DNA from: Erysipelothrix piscisicarius | GTDB lineage: Bacteria; Bacillota_I; Bacilli_A; Erysipelotrichales; Erysipelotrichaceae | DNA length: 64,000 bases | Assembly: GCF_003931795.1 (NCBI RefSeq) | Contig: NZ_CP034234.1 | Location: 1,302,001 to 1,366,000 of the forward strand | Reading direction: 5' to 3' | Part shown: piece after piece, positions 24,031 through 32,959 of the stretch | Layout: the number at the start of each line of letters is the position of its first letter | How positions within the stretch are numbered: position 1 is the stretch's first letter | Position numbers and translations under genes: made by a program | The notes under the pieces: generated by a model | Told to the model about the DNA's origin: nothing | Databases searched by the model: none | What the model saw: only the letters and a program-made list of their open reading frames with translations

Positions 24031-24759
24031 CTAACCTAAAAACATTGGTAGAATTACAGTTAATGTTGCGAAGGTATTGTTCAACATATGGACAAAAATT
24101 GCTCCCCATATTGAACCTGTTACTTCAAATGCCATAATCATAAAAATTGCCATTCCTGAATAAGGAATTAAGTAAATCAATTGCGTTAAATCTCCGGTAA
24201 GCATCATATTGGGTAAGACATGGATTAACCCAAAGAGCAAACACGAAATCACGATGCTTGATCGGTATGATTTTTCAGAACGCAAGGATTGGTAAAACGC
24301 TCCACGAAAGACAATCTCTTCCACAATGGGCGCAAACACAATTGTTGCAAACATATTTAGATACGGAAAATTACGCAACCCTTCATTGACCGCTTCTTGA
24401 TTGGCACTTACGACACCACTTCCCAGAATTAATTGAACCAACAAACCCAGTGCAATATTAAATAAAAGCATAAGACCTGTTATCCTAAATACTGGAAGAA
24501 TGTTTGTCCGAATATTTCGTTTAAAAAAATAGAAACTAGCTCTCAATGGCTTATAAACGATTGCAACCATTGATATCAATGTAAAAAGGTAGATAAACAT
24601 CGCCACACGCGGTGTTACGACCCCTTGTGTACCACTTACCCAAGCACCGATGCGTGGGTAAAGGTATTGGAATCCACAGAAATAATTTAGAACCACTAAA
24701 ATCACTTGAAAGGGGGTAAACTCAAATCGCCCCTGATCAACATCATAATTTCGAATCAT
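24031..24759 (-). CDS. CPBP-family intramembrane metalloprotease
   Basis: A multipass membrane protein of the CPBP (CaaX protease/bacteriocin-processing) family. The catalytic motifs are EEIVFRG in one helix and FGLIHVLPN in another, with about six membrane segments. The substrate is unknown; relatives process peptides or confer bacteriocin immunity. It overlaps the 3' end of mnmA by 17 bp and precedes recD2. Confidence 0.9.
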   Translation of the reverse strand: MIRNYDVDQGRFEFTPFQVILVVLNYFCGFQYLYPRIGAWVSGTQGVVTPRVAMFIYLFTLISMVAIVYKPLRASFYFFKRNIRTNILPVFRITGLMLLFNIALGLLVQLILGSGVVSANQEAVNEGLRNFPYLNMFATIVFAPIVEEIVFRGAFYQSLRSEKSYRSSIVISCLLFGLIHVLPNMMLTGDLTQLIYLIPYSGMAIFMIMAFEVTGSIWGAIFVHMLNNTFATLTVILPMFLG

Positions 24760-25859
24760 AGGTTACTTCATTTCCATTTGTATCAAACACACGGTCAATG
24801 CGACCGCCACCAAGACATGCTTCACCAAGATAGAAGACGGCTTCTTGCCCCAATGTGACTGACTTCACATCATCAATCATTTCAACACGGAGTCGCGTCG
24901 CATCGATCCAAGCAATACGCACTCGCACATCTTTTGACGATATCTAAATTTTGCGGTACATTCAAGATCCACTTTTCATCCGCAAACCAGTTCATTTCCG
25001 CAATTTCGGCAGCACCGGCAAAGAGCATTGGATGGTCTGCGCCTTTTCCAACATAGATACGGTTTGTTGATAGGTCTTTTCCCACCACAAACCATGGGCC
25101 TACAGCCGTACTGATGTCCAAGCCATGGCGTTGACCTATTGTATAGAACATAACACCTTGATGTTTTCCGAGTACTTTTTGTGTATCCTCATCGATGATA
25201 TCCCCTTCCACATCTTTAAGGTAGTTTTTAAGGAAATCACGATATTGACGTTCACCAATAAAGCAGATGCCCGTAGAATCTTTTTTGGTTGCTACCGGTA
25301 AATCTAATTCTAAGGCGATACGACGAACCTCGTCTTTGGTTAAAGAACCTAATGGGAATAATACCCGTGGTAACACTTCAGGACGAACACGGCTTAAGAA
25401 ATACGTTTGATCTTTATTTTGATCGACGGCACGATACATTGTCCCATCACGTGTAATGGCATAATGACCGGTCGCAAGTGCTTCAAAACCATTCGCATCC
25501 ATAAAATCGTAGAATGCATCAAACTTCACAAAACGATTGCATAAAATGTCCGGATTCGGAGTATTTCCGCGTTCGGTTTCTGCTAAGAAAAATGAGAACA
25601 CATGATCCCAATATTCTTTAACGTAATCCACACGAAGCAATTCTAAACCCAAATGGTCAGCAACACGTTTCGCATCATCATAGTCCACTTCTTGTGAACA
25701 CATATCATTTTTAATGGTTGGGTTTCCCAGAATATCATTATTCGCAAAAGAATCCCAATTACGCATAAAAGCGCAAGTAACATCATGTCCTTGCGATTTT
25801 AATATATGAGCCGCGACTGCGCTATCGACGCCTCCAGATAAACCTACTAATACTTTCAT
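24743..25859 (-). pseudogene. mnmA: tRNA 2-thiouridylase MnmA, small deletion with frameshift
   Basis: MnmA adds sulphur to U34 of tRNA-Lys/Glu/Gln. The first 310 residues are normal: SGGVDSAVA pyrophosphatase loop, catalytic Cys in NPDILCNRF and STGICFIGERQ. After VKRC the frame breaks near 24935. In the next frame the C-terminal domain follows (VRIAWIDATRLRVEMIDD, GQEAVFYLGEACLGGG). The conserved C-T-A-K-F-R-Y-R-Q segment of the family is absent between the two, suggesting deletion of about a dozen codons. Loss of a tRNA-modifying core gene is unlikely, so this may be a real slippage event or an assembly collapse. It overlaps the spx-like gene by 4 bp. Confidence 0.85.
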
Positions 25860-26293
25860 TTTTCATCATCTTTCATTGCCATGCTGCATGACCCATACTT
25901 TGGACAGGTTGGATCACACGAATGTCTATTTGCCGAACGTAATTCCGGCGGTAGAAATGCATCGATTTCTTCTTCATCATACCCCACTAAGAATGATTTA
26001 TCATTCATAATGATTGGACGTTTTAAAACGGATGGATGTCGTTGAATAAATGTAATTAATTCACTCATCGATAATTCCTCTAAGTCAAGTTGTGATTCTT
26101 GCATCACTTTTGAACGTTTCGAGATAATATCTTCCGTACCGTTTTCACTTCGCATAAGTAAATGTTTAATTTCTTTTTCGCTAAGAACCGATGTAAATAT
26201 GTTTTTTTCAATAAATTTTAAATTCCGATCTTTAAGCCATTGTCGAACTTTTCGACACGACGCACAACCAGGAGATGAATAAAGAACAATCAT
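25856..26293 (-). CDS. Spx/ArsC-family redox regulator with a Cys-rich tail
   Basis: Spx-type proteins bind the alpha subunit C-terminal domain of RNA polymerase and respond to disulphide stress. The start MIVLYSSPGCASCRK contains the redox CxxC. The LKRPIIMNDKSFLVGYDEEEI segment is typical of Spx. Translation starts at ATG 26293 behind GGGAGG. At about 145 residues it is longer than the usual 131, the extra being a tail with three Cys (CDPTCPKYGSC). It is co-transcribed with mnmA, which ties it to thiol chemistry. Confidence 0.85.
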   Translation of the reverse strand: MIVLYSSPGCASCRKVRQWLKDRNLKFIEKNIFTSVLSEKEIKHLLMRSENGTEDIISKRSKVMQESQLDLEELSMSELITFIQRHPSVLKRPIIMNDKSFLVGYDEEEIDAFLPPELRSANRHSCDPTCPKYGSCSMAMKDDEK

Positions 26294-26406
26294 GTGCAAA
26301 CCTCCCTTTTAATCAATTATACATTTTATATGTATATTTTGAAAGACCTAGAAAATAATTCTAGGTCATAATTCATGAATCTTTTTGATATTTATGTTAG
26401 GCGAAC

Positions 26407-27402
26407 TTAGTTGCGTTTCCAATCAAGACCAAATTTCGATTGCACATCATGCAATGTTGCTTGGGCTTGAGGACGGACACGGGATGCGCCTTCCGCTAAA
26501 ACATAATTGAGTGTATTGGATTCAATACACTCGTGATAACGTGCTTGAATCGCCTCTAATTCAGCGCAAACAACGTCTGCGACTGCCTTTTTAAAACTTC
26601 CATATTGTTGGCCTTCAAATACTTTTACGGCGTCATCAATACTGATTTCTTTCAGTGAAGCATAGATGGTTAGTAAGTTCGCAACCCCTGGTTGGTGTTC
26701 TGGATCATATTGCACAACACCAATACTATCCGTCACTGCTGACATAATTTTCTTACGTGCTTTTTTAGTGTCTTCTTTTAAATAAATGACCCCTTTGTCC
26801 CCTTCGCGATCTGATTTACTCATTTTCTTGCTTGGATCTTGTAAGGACATAATGCGTTTTCCAACCTTCGCAATGACCGGTTCTGGAATTTTAAACGTAT
26901 CCCCAAATCGATTATTAAAACGTTCGGCTGTATCACGCGCTAACTCAACGTGTTGTTTTTGATCTTCACCAACAGGTACAAGCTCTGCACCGTGAATTAA
27001 AATATCGGCTGACATTAAGGTTGGATACGTATAAAATCCAGCACTTAAGGAAACACCGCTGTCTTTTTTATCTTTATATTGAGTTTGACGGTTTAATTCA
27101 CCCATTGGGGTAACACACGATAATAAGAAACCAAGTTGCGCAATTTCAGGAACATCACTTTGGAGAAAGATGTCTGTTTTTTGCGGATCAAGACCACATG
27201 CCAAATAAAATGCCAAGGCATCCCTTAAATTGGTCTCAAGTTCTTCCGGATCAATCGGCATGGTAACACAGTGTAGATTCGCGATAAAAACACTTAAATC
27301 GTATTCATCTTGCGATGCTACAAAAGGCTTTAACGCGCCAATATAGTTTCCTAATGTTAATTGTCCTGTTGGTTTAATACCACTAATCATTCTCTTTTTC
27401 AT
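26407..27402 (-). CDS. trpS: Tryptophanyl-tRNA synthetase
   Basis: Class I aminoacyl-tRNA synthetase charging tRNA-Trp. Signature motifs are the HIGH-like GNYIG in SGIKPTGQLTLGNYIG and KMSKS near residue 195. The product is 331 residues, the normal length. I chose ATG 27402 (MKKRMISG) because GGAGG stands 8 bp upstream, inside the end of the preceding transglycosylase gene. No T-box leader is present; the gene is in an operon with the gene upstream. Confidence 0.95.
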   Translation of the reverse strand: MKKRMISGIKPTGQLTLGNYIGALKPFVASQDEYDLSVFIANLHCVTMPIDPEELETNLRDALAFYLACGLDPQKTDIFLQSDVPEIAQLGFLLSCVTPMGELNRQTQYKDKKDSGVSLSAGFYTYPTLMSADILIHGAELVPVGEDQKQHVELARDTAERFNNRFGDTFKIPEPVIAKVGKRIMSLQDPSKKMSKSDREGDKGVIYLKEDTKKARKKIMSAVTDSIGVVQYDPEHQPGVANLLTIYASLKEISIDDAVKVFEGQQYGSFKKAVADVVCAELEAIQARYHECIESNTLNYVLAEGASRVRPQAQATLHDVQSKFGLDWKRN

Positions 27403-27403
27403 T

Positions 27404-28126
27404 TCATTGTCCTCCATAAACATCCATTAAATAGATTTCTTCGGCACGTTCTGCTGTAATTTCTTGGGCATCAACCAGACGATTTAATACATGACGTTGC
27501 CGCGCTTTCGCAGCCTCAAAATTAGAACTCAAGGCATAATAAGACGGTGATTGTGGCAACCCCATTAAAAGCGTCGCCTGTCCTTCATTCAATTCGAAAG
27601 GTAGGACCTCAAAATACCCCATGCTTGCATGGTATATCCCGGAATAACCATCACCGTAATAGATTATATTTAGATACATCTCCAGGATTTCTTCTTTAGT
27701 ATACGTTAAAAGTAAGTCACGTGTTACAAAATATTCGGATACTTTCCGCACAAAAGAGGCATCATGATCAAAATATATATTTTTAGAAACTTGTTGTGGA
27801 ATGGTTGATCCCCCTTCCACAAGTTTACGACTTTGAATATTATGAACAATCGCACGTAAAACTGCACGCAAATCCATTACCGATTTCCGAGTAAACAAAC
27901 GGGAGTCTTCCGTAGCAACCATGGCCTTTAAAGCAAGGTCAGGGATTTCATCGATTGTAGTATACGCTTCATCTTTTTTTAATTCGATTAAAACCGTATC
28001 AATTGGTTTTTTCAGGATAACCGATTGATACTCTTTGTATCCGAAAAAGAGGATGACCCCCACAACCACCAAGGCAACGGTCACCATCATTAAAACAAGT
28101 TTTCGTATCAGTTTTCTCATATTCAC
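27404..28126 (-). CDS. Monofunctional peptidoglycan glycosyltransferase (GT51)
   Basis: Polymerises lipid II into glycan strands. One N-terminal membrane anchor (residues 7-28) precedes the GT51 domain, with the catalytic Glu in MVATEDSRLF, the SKNIYFDHD and EEILEMYLNIIYYGDGYSG motifs, and no transpeptidase domain in its 240 residues. The start is either GTG 28126 or ATG 28120; neither has a strong site. It is directly followed by trpS. Confidence 0.88.
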   Translation of the reverse strand: MNMRKLIRKLVLMMVTVALVVVGVILFFGYKEYQSVILKKPIDTVLIELKKDEAYTTIDEIPDLALKAMVATEDSRLFTRKSVMDLRAVLRAIVHNIQSRKLVEGGSTIPQQVSKNIYFDHDASFVRKVSEYFVTRDLLLTYTKEEILEMYLNIIYYGDGYSGIYHASMGYFEVLPFELNEGQATLLMGLPQSPSYYALSSNFEAAKARQRHVLNRLVDAQEITAERAEEIYLMDVYGGQ

Positions 28127-28136
28127 ACATCGTAAT

Positions 28137-28162
28137 AAAAAACACAGTCGCCTGTGTTTTTT
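28137..28162 (-). terminator. Terminator of yneF
   Basis: An 11-bp perfect stem AAAAAACACAG and CTGTGTTTTTT with a 4-nt loop starts at the stop codon of yneF and sits just before the transglycosylase gene. Confidence 0.85.
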
Positions 28163-28385
28163 ATTGTCCCATCGACTTCATGATCTGACGAATTTGCGCT
28201 TCAGACGGTTTACGTCCCATTTGCATGTACATCGCACGAATCATTTTTTCGTTAATTGGTGGGTTTTCTTTTAATTGTTTTTCAAAATACTTCTTACTTA
28301 AGAAGAAAGCAACGACACCTCCAACCAATAACCCTAAAACAAAATAAGTAATTGATAAACCTGTTGTACTTAGTAGTGTTAGCAT
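28161..28385 (-). CDS. YneF-family (UPF0154) small membrane protein
   Basis: A 74-residue protein with one N-terminal membrane helix (LSITYFVLGLLVGGVVAFFL) and a conserved tail (NEKMIRAMYMQMGRKPSEAQ, then IRQIMKSM) that defines UPF0154. The function is unknown. It has its own terminator. Confidence 0.9.
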   Translation of the reverse strand: MLTLLSTTGLSITYFVLGLLVGGVVAFFLSKKYFEKQLKENPPINEKMIRAMYMQMGRKPSEAQIRQIMKSMGQ

Positions 28386-28454
28386 ACTCTCACCATCCTA
28401 TCTATATTTTATAACGATTCCTTGATAAACACAAGGACCGATTTAATCATTCAA

Positions 28455-28605
28455 AATAAAAACCCAAAGGGTTGATATTATTCCCTGTGTTAACAGGTGG
28501 GTATCCTGTCATGGGTTTAGGATTCTAATAAATTAGCTTTCACACCACGCATAAACATCCGGATTCCCTTATATCAAAGTGTCGGAAATATATTTCCCTT
28601 TGGGC
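28455..28605 (-). ncRNA. ssrS: Candidate 6S RNA
   Basis: A minus-strand transcript is suggested by a perfect TATAAT (complement of 28612-28617) about 7 bp before a probable start near 28605. The 5' CCCAAAGGG (complement of 28596-28604) pairs perfectly with the 3' CCCTTTGGG (complement of 28463-28471), which is followed by TTTTTATTTT. Inside, TTTGATAT pairs with ATATCAA, GGGAATCC with GGATACCC, and a side hairpin CCTGT-TAAC-ACAGG sits on the 3' side of an internal bubble. This rod with an open bubble and a small 3' hairpin is the 6S RNA layout. 6S binds housekeeping RNA polymerase. The identity is inferred from structure, not from sequence match. Confidence 0.55.
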
Positions 28606-28672
28606 ACCACTATTATAACACACAATTCATGGTTTCGTGATATACTATATGAGAAAATTACGAGGTGAATGT

Positions 28673-30358
28673 ATGAAATTAAGTAAAAGTTTCTTTTATA
28701 CCATTAGGGAAGATGTTCGTGATGAAGATTCTACCAGTGGTAACCTACTCGTTCGAGCTGGGTATATTAAAAAAAGTTCTTCCGGGGTATATATGTATAT
28801 GCCACTTGGTTTAAAAGTTAAAAATAAAATCGAAAACATTATCCGTGAAGAGATGAACGCCATCGATGCACAGGAAATGACCATGCCTACCTTGATTCCT
28901 GAAGATGTTTATGTAGCCTCAGGACGTCGTGATATTATTGGTACCAGCATGTTCCAATTGGATGACCGTTTTAAAAAACCATTTGTTTTAGGTCCTACGC
29001 ATGAAGAGTTGTTTGCGCAAGCAGCACAAATGAAAATTCGTTCGTATAAAGATATGCCATTTAGCCTTTATCAATTTCAAACGAAATTTAGAGATGAAGC
29101 ACGTCCTCGTTTTGGTTTAATTCGTGTACGTGAGTTTGTGATGAAGGATTCCTATACCTTTGATACTGATCTTGAATCCGCTGACAAGTCCTATGACGCG
29201 ATGTTTGAAGCGTATAAACGTATCTTTGATCGTGTTGGACTGGATTATCGTATCGTTCGTGCAGACACAGGTATTATGGGTGGTTTACTCTCTGAAGAGT
29301 TTCAGGCTGTTACTGATATCGGTGAAGACATCTTAGTACTTGGCGAAGAAACAGGATATTCAAGTAACCTTGAGGTTGCGGAAAACGTAAATCGTATTCA
29401 ATCTGATGAACCATTCTTAAGTATGGAAAAAGTCTATACGCCCAATGCACGTACAATTGAAGAGGTTGCTTCATTTTTACAACAACCCGTTCAAAAATTT
29501 GTAAAAACATTAATCTATCGCTTGGATGATCAATATGTTGCCGTTTGTGTTCTTGGAGACCGTGATGTAAATGAAACTAAGCTTGCGAAATTATACAAAG
29601 CAACGGAAGTTGAACTTGCCGACTTTGAAAACGTTCAAAAACATACGGGTGCTTCTGTTGGATTTGCAGGACCTGTAGGTCTTGAAATTGATGTTGTTGT
29701 TGATAAGATGATTGAAGGATTACGAAATTTCACAGTGGGTGCAAATGAAAATGACCACCACTTCATTAATGTGAATCATTCTGATTTTAAAGCAACACAC
29801 ATTATCGACGTATCAAATGTTAAAGAAGGCGATCCAAACCCAGATGGTAAAGGCGTTCTTACATTCTCAAAAGGGATTGAAGTTGGAAATACCTTTAAAC
29901 TGGGGACAAAATATTCAAAAGCAATGGGTCTTGAATACCTAGACCAAAACAACAAACTTCAAGATGTATATATGGGATCTTATGGAATTGGACTGGGTCG
30001 TACTCTTGCAGCTGTTGTTGAACAAAACAATGATGAAAACGGTATTGTATGGCCCATGAATCTTGCGCCATTCCAAGTAGCAATCGTTGTTATCAATAAT
30101 AAAAACGAAGAACATATGGCCTTCGCAGACGATTTATATCAAGAATTAACCCAAGCAGGACTTGAAGTGATTCTCGATGATCGTAAACAACGTCCAGGTA
30201 TTAAGTTTAACGATATGGATCTCATTGGGGTTCCATTACGAATTACCGTCGGACGTGATGTGGAACACGGTGAAGTCGAACTGAAGGAACGTAAAACTGG
30301 TGCGGAACAAAAAATTAAACGTGAAGACATCTTGAGTGTTCTTAAATCTTATATGTAA
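28673..30358 (+). CDS. proS: Prolyl-tRNA synthetase (bacterial type)
   Basis: Class II synthetase charging tRNA-Pro. The start is ATG 28673 (MKLSKSFFYTIRED) behind GAGGTG. Motifs include LGPTHEELF, the motif 2 region (KFRDEARPRFGLIRVREFVMKDSYTF), an INS editing domain in the middle (about residues 225-400) and the anticodon-binding domain at the end. It has 561 residues, normal for the long bacterial form with editing domain. A TATACT at 28641 may be its -10 element. It is monocistronic. Confidence 0.96.
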   Translation: MKLSKSFFYTIREDVRDEDSTSGNLLVRAGYIKKSSSGVYMYMPLGLKVKNKIENIIREEMNAIDAQEMTMPTLIPEDVYVASGRRDIIGTSMFQLDDRFKKPFVLGPTHEELFAQAAQMKIRSYKDMPFSLYQFQTKFRDEARPRFGLIRVREFVMKDSYTFDTDLESADKSYDAMFEAYKRIFDRVGLDYRIVRADTGIMGGLLSEEFQAVTDIGEDILVLGEETGYSSNLEVAENVNRIQSDEPFLSMEKVYTPNARTIEEVASFLQQPVQKFVKTLIYRLDDQYVAVCVLGDRDVNETKLAKLYKATEVELADFENVQKHTGASVGFAGPVGLEIDVVVDKMIEGLRNFTVGANENDHHFINVNHSDFKATHIIDVSNVKEGDPNPDGKGVLTFSKGIEVGNTFKLGTKYSKAMGLEYLDQNNKLQDVYMGSYGIGLGRTLAAVVEQNNDENGIVWPMNLAPFQVAIVVINNKNEEHMAFADDLYQELTQAGLEVILDDRKQRPGIKFNDMDLIGVPLRITVGRDVEHGEVELKERKTGAEQKIKREDILSVLKSYM

Positions 30359-30363
30359 AACAC

Positions 30364-30393
30364 AAAAACTGGACTTAATCATCCAGTTTTTTT
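30364..30393 (+). terminator. Terminator of proS
   Basis: A perfect 10-bp stem (AAAAACTGGA and TCCAGTTTTT) with an 8-nt loop and T run begins just after the stop codon. Confidence 0.9.
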
Positions 30394-30428
30394 ATGCTTT
30401 TATAAAAAAAAAGAAGAAGCCGAAGCTT

Positions 30429-32773
30429 CTACTCTTTTTCCTCACGATGATGTTTCAATACAAACATACCGATTCCTGAGATTAATAATAAACTACCATA
30501 GAGTAAGACATTGTTTGCACTTACACCTGTTTGAGGCAATTGTTCTTTACGAACACCCAAGACTTCAGGTTTTGAAGGTTCACCAGGTTTCGCAGGTTCA
30601 ACAGGTTTTGTAGGTTCTTTTGGTTCGTGTGGATCTACAATGACCGGTTCATCATAATAGTTTGTAACGGTTAAACCGTCCTCACTGTAAACCGCAACAT
30701 AACCTTTTGGTACATCAAGTTCGATAACGGTATAAACATAATCTTTTCCATTAGGATCTGTTTTTGGTAAATCCTCAAAGCCTGCTGTTTCCTCACCATT
30801 GACTAAATCTACCGTAATTCCCATTTCAATGCTATCACGGACTAACCCAAATGTGATGGTAGGTTTAACACTTGGACCACCGTCCCAGATTTTGTGTGCG
30901 GTAATATCGATTTTCTCAACGATAAAGTGATTGGTAATTGTGAGTGCATCCGTTTGTTCCATTTCATAGCCTACCGGCACATTGACTTCTTTTGCGGAAT
31001 AAACGATTTCATTTCCTGCTTTGTCAAGAATTGGTAAATTCTTAAATGTTACCACATCAGTACCTGATGTTAAGGTTTCAAGATGATTTTCAAGTGCAAT
31101 GTCATTTGCATAAAGTTGAATTTGAATGGTTGGGTGAACCGCAGGTCCACCAACCCATACTTTGTTTACAGCTACATCACGTAGGTTATAGGTATTGGTT
31201 ACTTCAAGTCCATTTTCATGTTTGATATAGTTTTCTAAATCTGTTGTTTCTTTAACAAAATATGTGTATTCATGACCTTCTTTGTCGAATTTTAACTGTT
31301 TTCCAAAATCAGCGGTTGTTTGACCATCAACCAATTCCATGGTTGCACCTTCAACACGTTCTGAAACACCGTTTGCGCTACGGTAGAGATCAAATGTTAC
31401 CGCAGGCCGTGGTGACGTACCACCCACCCATTTCTTTGTCGCAACAACATAAAATCGTTGGTAATCGTTGTAAATTGACTTCGATTGGGATTTTTCAGTC
31501 ATTTCAATTCATATTCTGTTGAATCCAACTCAAACCCATCACTCGTTTTGATTTCTTTTAAGGTATAACTACCGGGTTCAAGATTGAAATCAAAGATACC
31601 ATCTTCATTGGTAATTCCTTCTATCTTCTTGCCATCTTTATCTGTAATCTCAAAGGTAACGCCTTCGAGCACTTCATCTGTATCTTTAATAAATTTTTGC
31701 ACGCGGAATACACCTTTTTCCTTCATTTCTCCACCGATTGTCGCATCATCAAACATATTCACAACGGATGTATCAGTATAATGTTTGGGTGTATCCGTCA
31801 CAAGATTTCCGGATTCATCTTTATATTCAATTGTTGACGCATTTTTATAATTTTCAAGTTTCTTATCAAAAGCACGCGTATCATAAGTAACGATAAATGT
31901 TGTTTTTGCTGCTTTTTCTCTTGGAATCATTACCGTTAGAACTTGACCCTCAACAGTAATTGTTCCATATTCTTTATTAAATTCTTCAGCACTGATGTGT
32001 TTGAGTTCTCCATTGGCTTCCACGTCACCCATGATTGATCCATCAACCAGTTTATGACCTTCACCAATTGTATCGATTACCTTCACATCGGATTGCACTG
32101 CTTCTTTAGGACTGTTGATGTTTAACCACCAGTTCATATCGCCGTGAACTTCTGTTGAAAATGTTCCGGTTTTCCAGTAAAAGATTGGACTTGGTTCAAC
32201 ACCTGTAGGGGTTCCAGGTTGTGAGATTGTAATCATTTGTTTATCCAATGAACCCAATCCAAGATTGGTTGGAAGTTCCGCAATTTTATCTTCTTCACCA
32301 CGGTATGCATTATCGTATACCGATTTTAGATTAATCGTACCTGTAACGTTTTCAAGTTGAAGTACATCCTCCATAAATTCAAAATGAATGTGACTTCCAT
32401 TAAAGGTTAACTCACCAAGGGTGATTTGTTTTCCATTTTTATCAAATGCATGTACAGGCATTTTTGAACCCATAGCACGAAGGGAACGTAAACTTACCTC
32501 ATCATTACTTGGTAATGTTAACTCGAAATAATCACCTGGTTTAAATTTAACTTTTTGACCATTGTTCATATCGCTGAACGCTAAGTTAAACTCAATAGGT
32601 TGACTTGGATTGTTGATTAATCCCTTAGGATTAACGTCGAATTGGGTAAAGATCGCTTCATTTGTATAATCTTTAGGACTGCTTGATGCATTCACATTTG
32701 TGGTAATACCTGAAACGATTAGAACTAAAGCAATAAGTGACCTTAGAATCAACTTTGTCTTCGTATTTTTCAT
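30429..32773 (-). pseudogene. Cna_B-repeat LPXTG surface protein, RspB-like (indels near 31490)
   Basis: A secreted, sortase-anchored adhesin-like protein. Signal peptide (residues 1-30), a collagen-binding-like adhesive region (about 35-350), one SpaA/Cna_B-type domain (GVFRVQKFIKDTDEVLEGVTF) and then three Cna_B repeats beginning WVGG/WDGG, a Pro-rich wall-spanning spacer, LPQTG and a membrane tail. The frame is disturbed in the 60 bases around 31440-31505: both the VTNTF-like end (SQFTTITND) and the next repeat (VVATKKWVGG) are readable but in different frames, as if single A/T bases were missing. It lies next to a larger paralogue. The pair resembles rspB and rspA of E. rhusiopathiae, reported fibronectin/collagen binders; that match is from memory. 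Confidence 0.8.
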
Positions 32774-32959
32774 ATTCTCTCCTTTACTTGTGAACTTTTA
32801 TGACCTTTGTCACAAAACTTACACATTTTTGCACCTTTTCATCACAAAGTTATCACGATTCCTTACAAAATGTATCTAATGAACAAACTTAAGCAATTGT
32901 TCACTTATTTATGGCATTAAATACACAAGATTTTGCACAATAAAAAAACCTACGTTTAT

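Noticed and set aside
26300-28672. T-box leaders for trpS or proS
   Set aside because: No T-box core sequence is found upstream of either gene; the structured element before proS is on the opposite strand.
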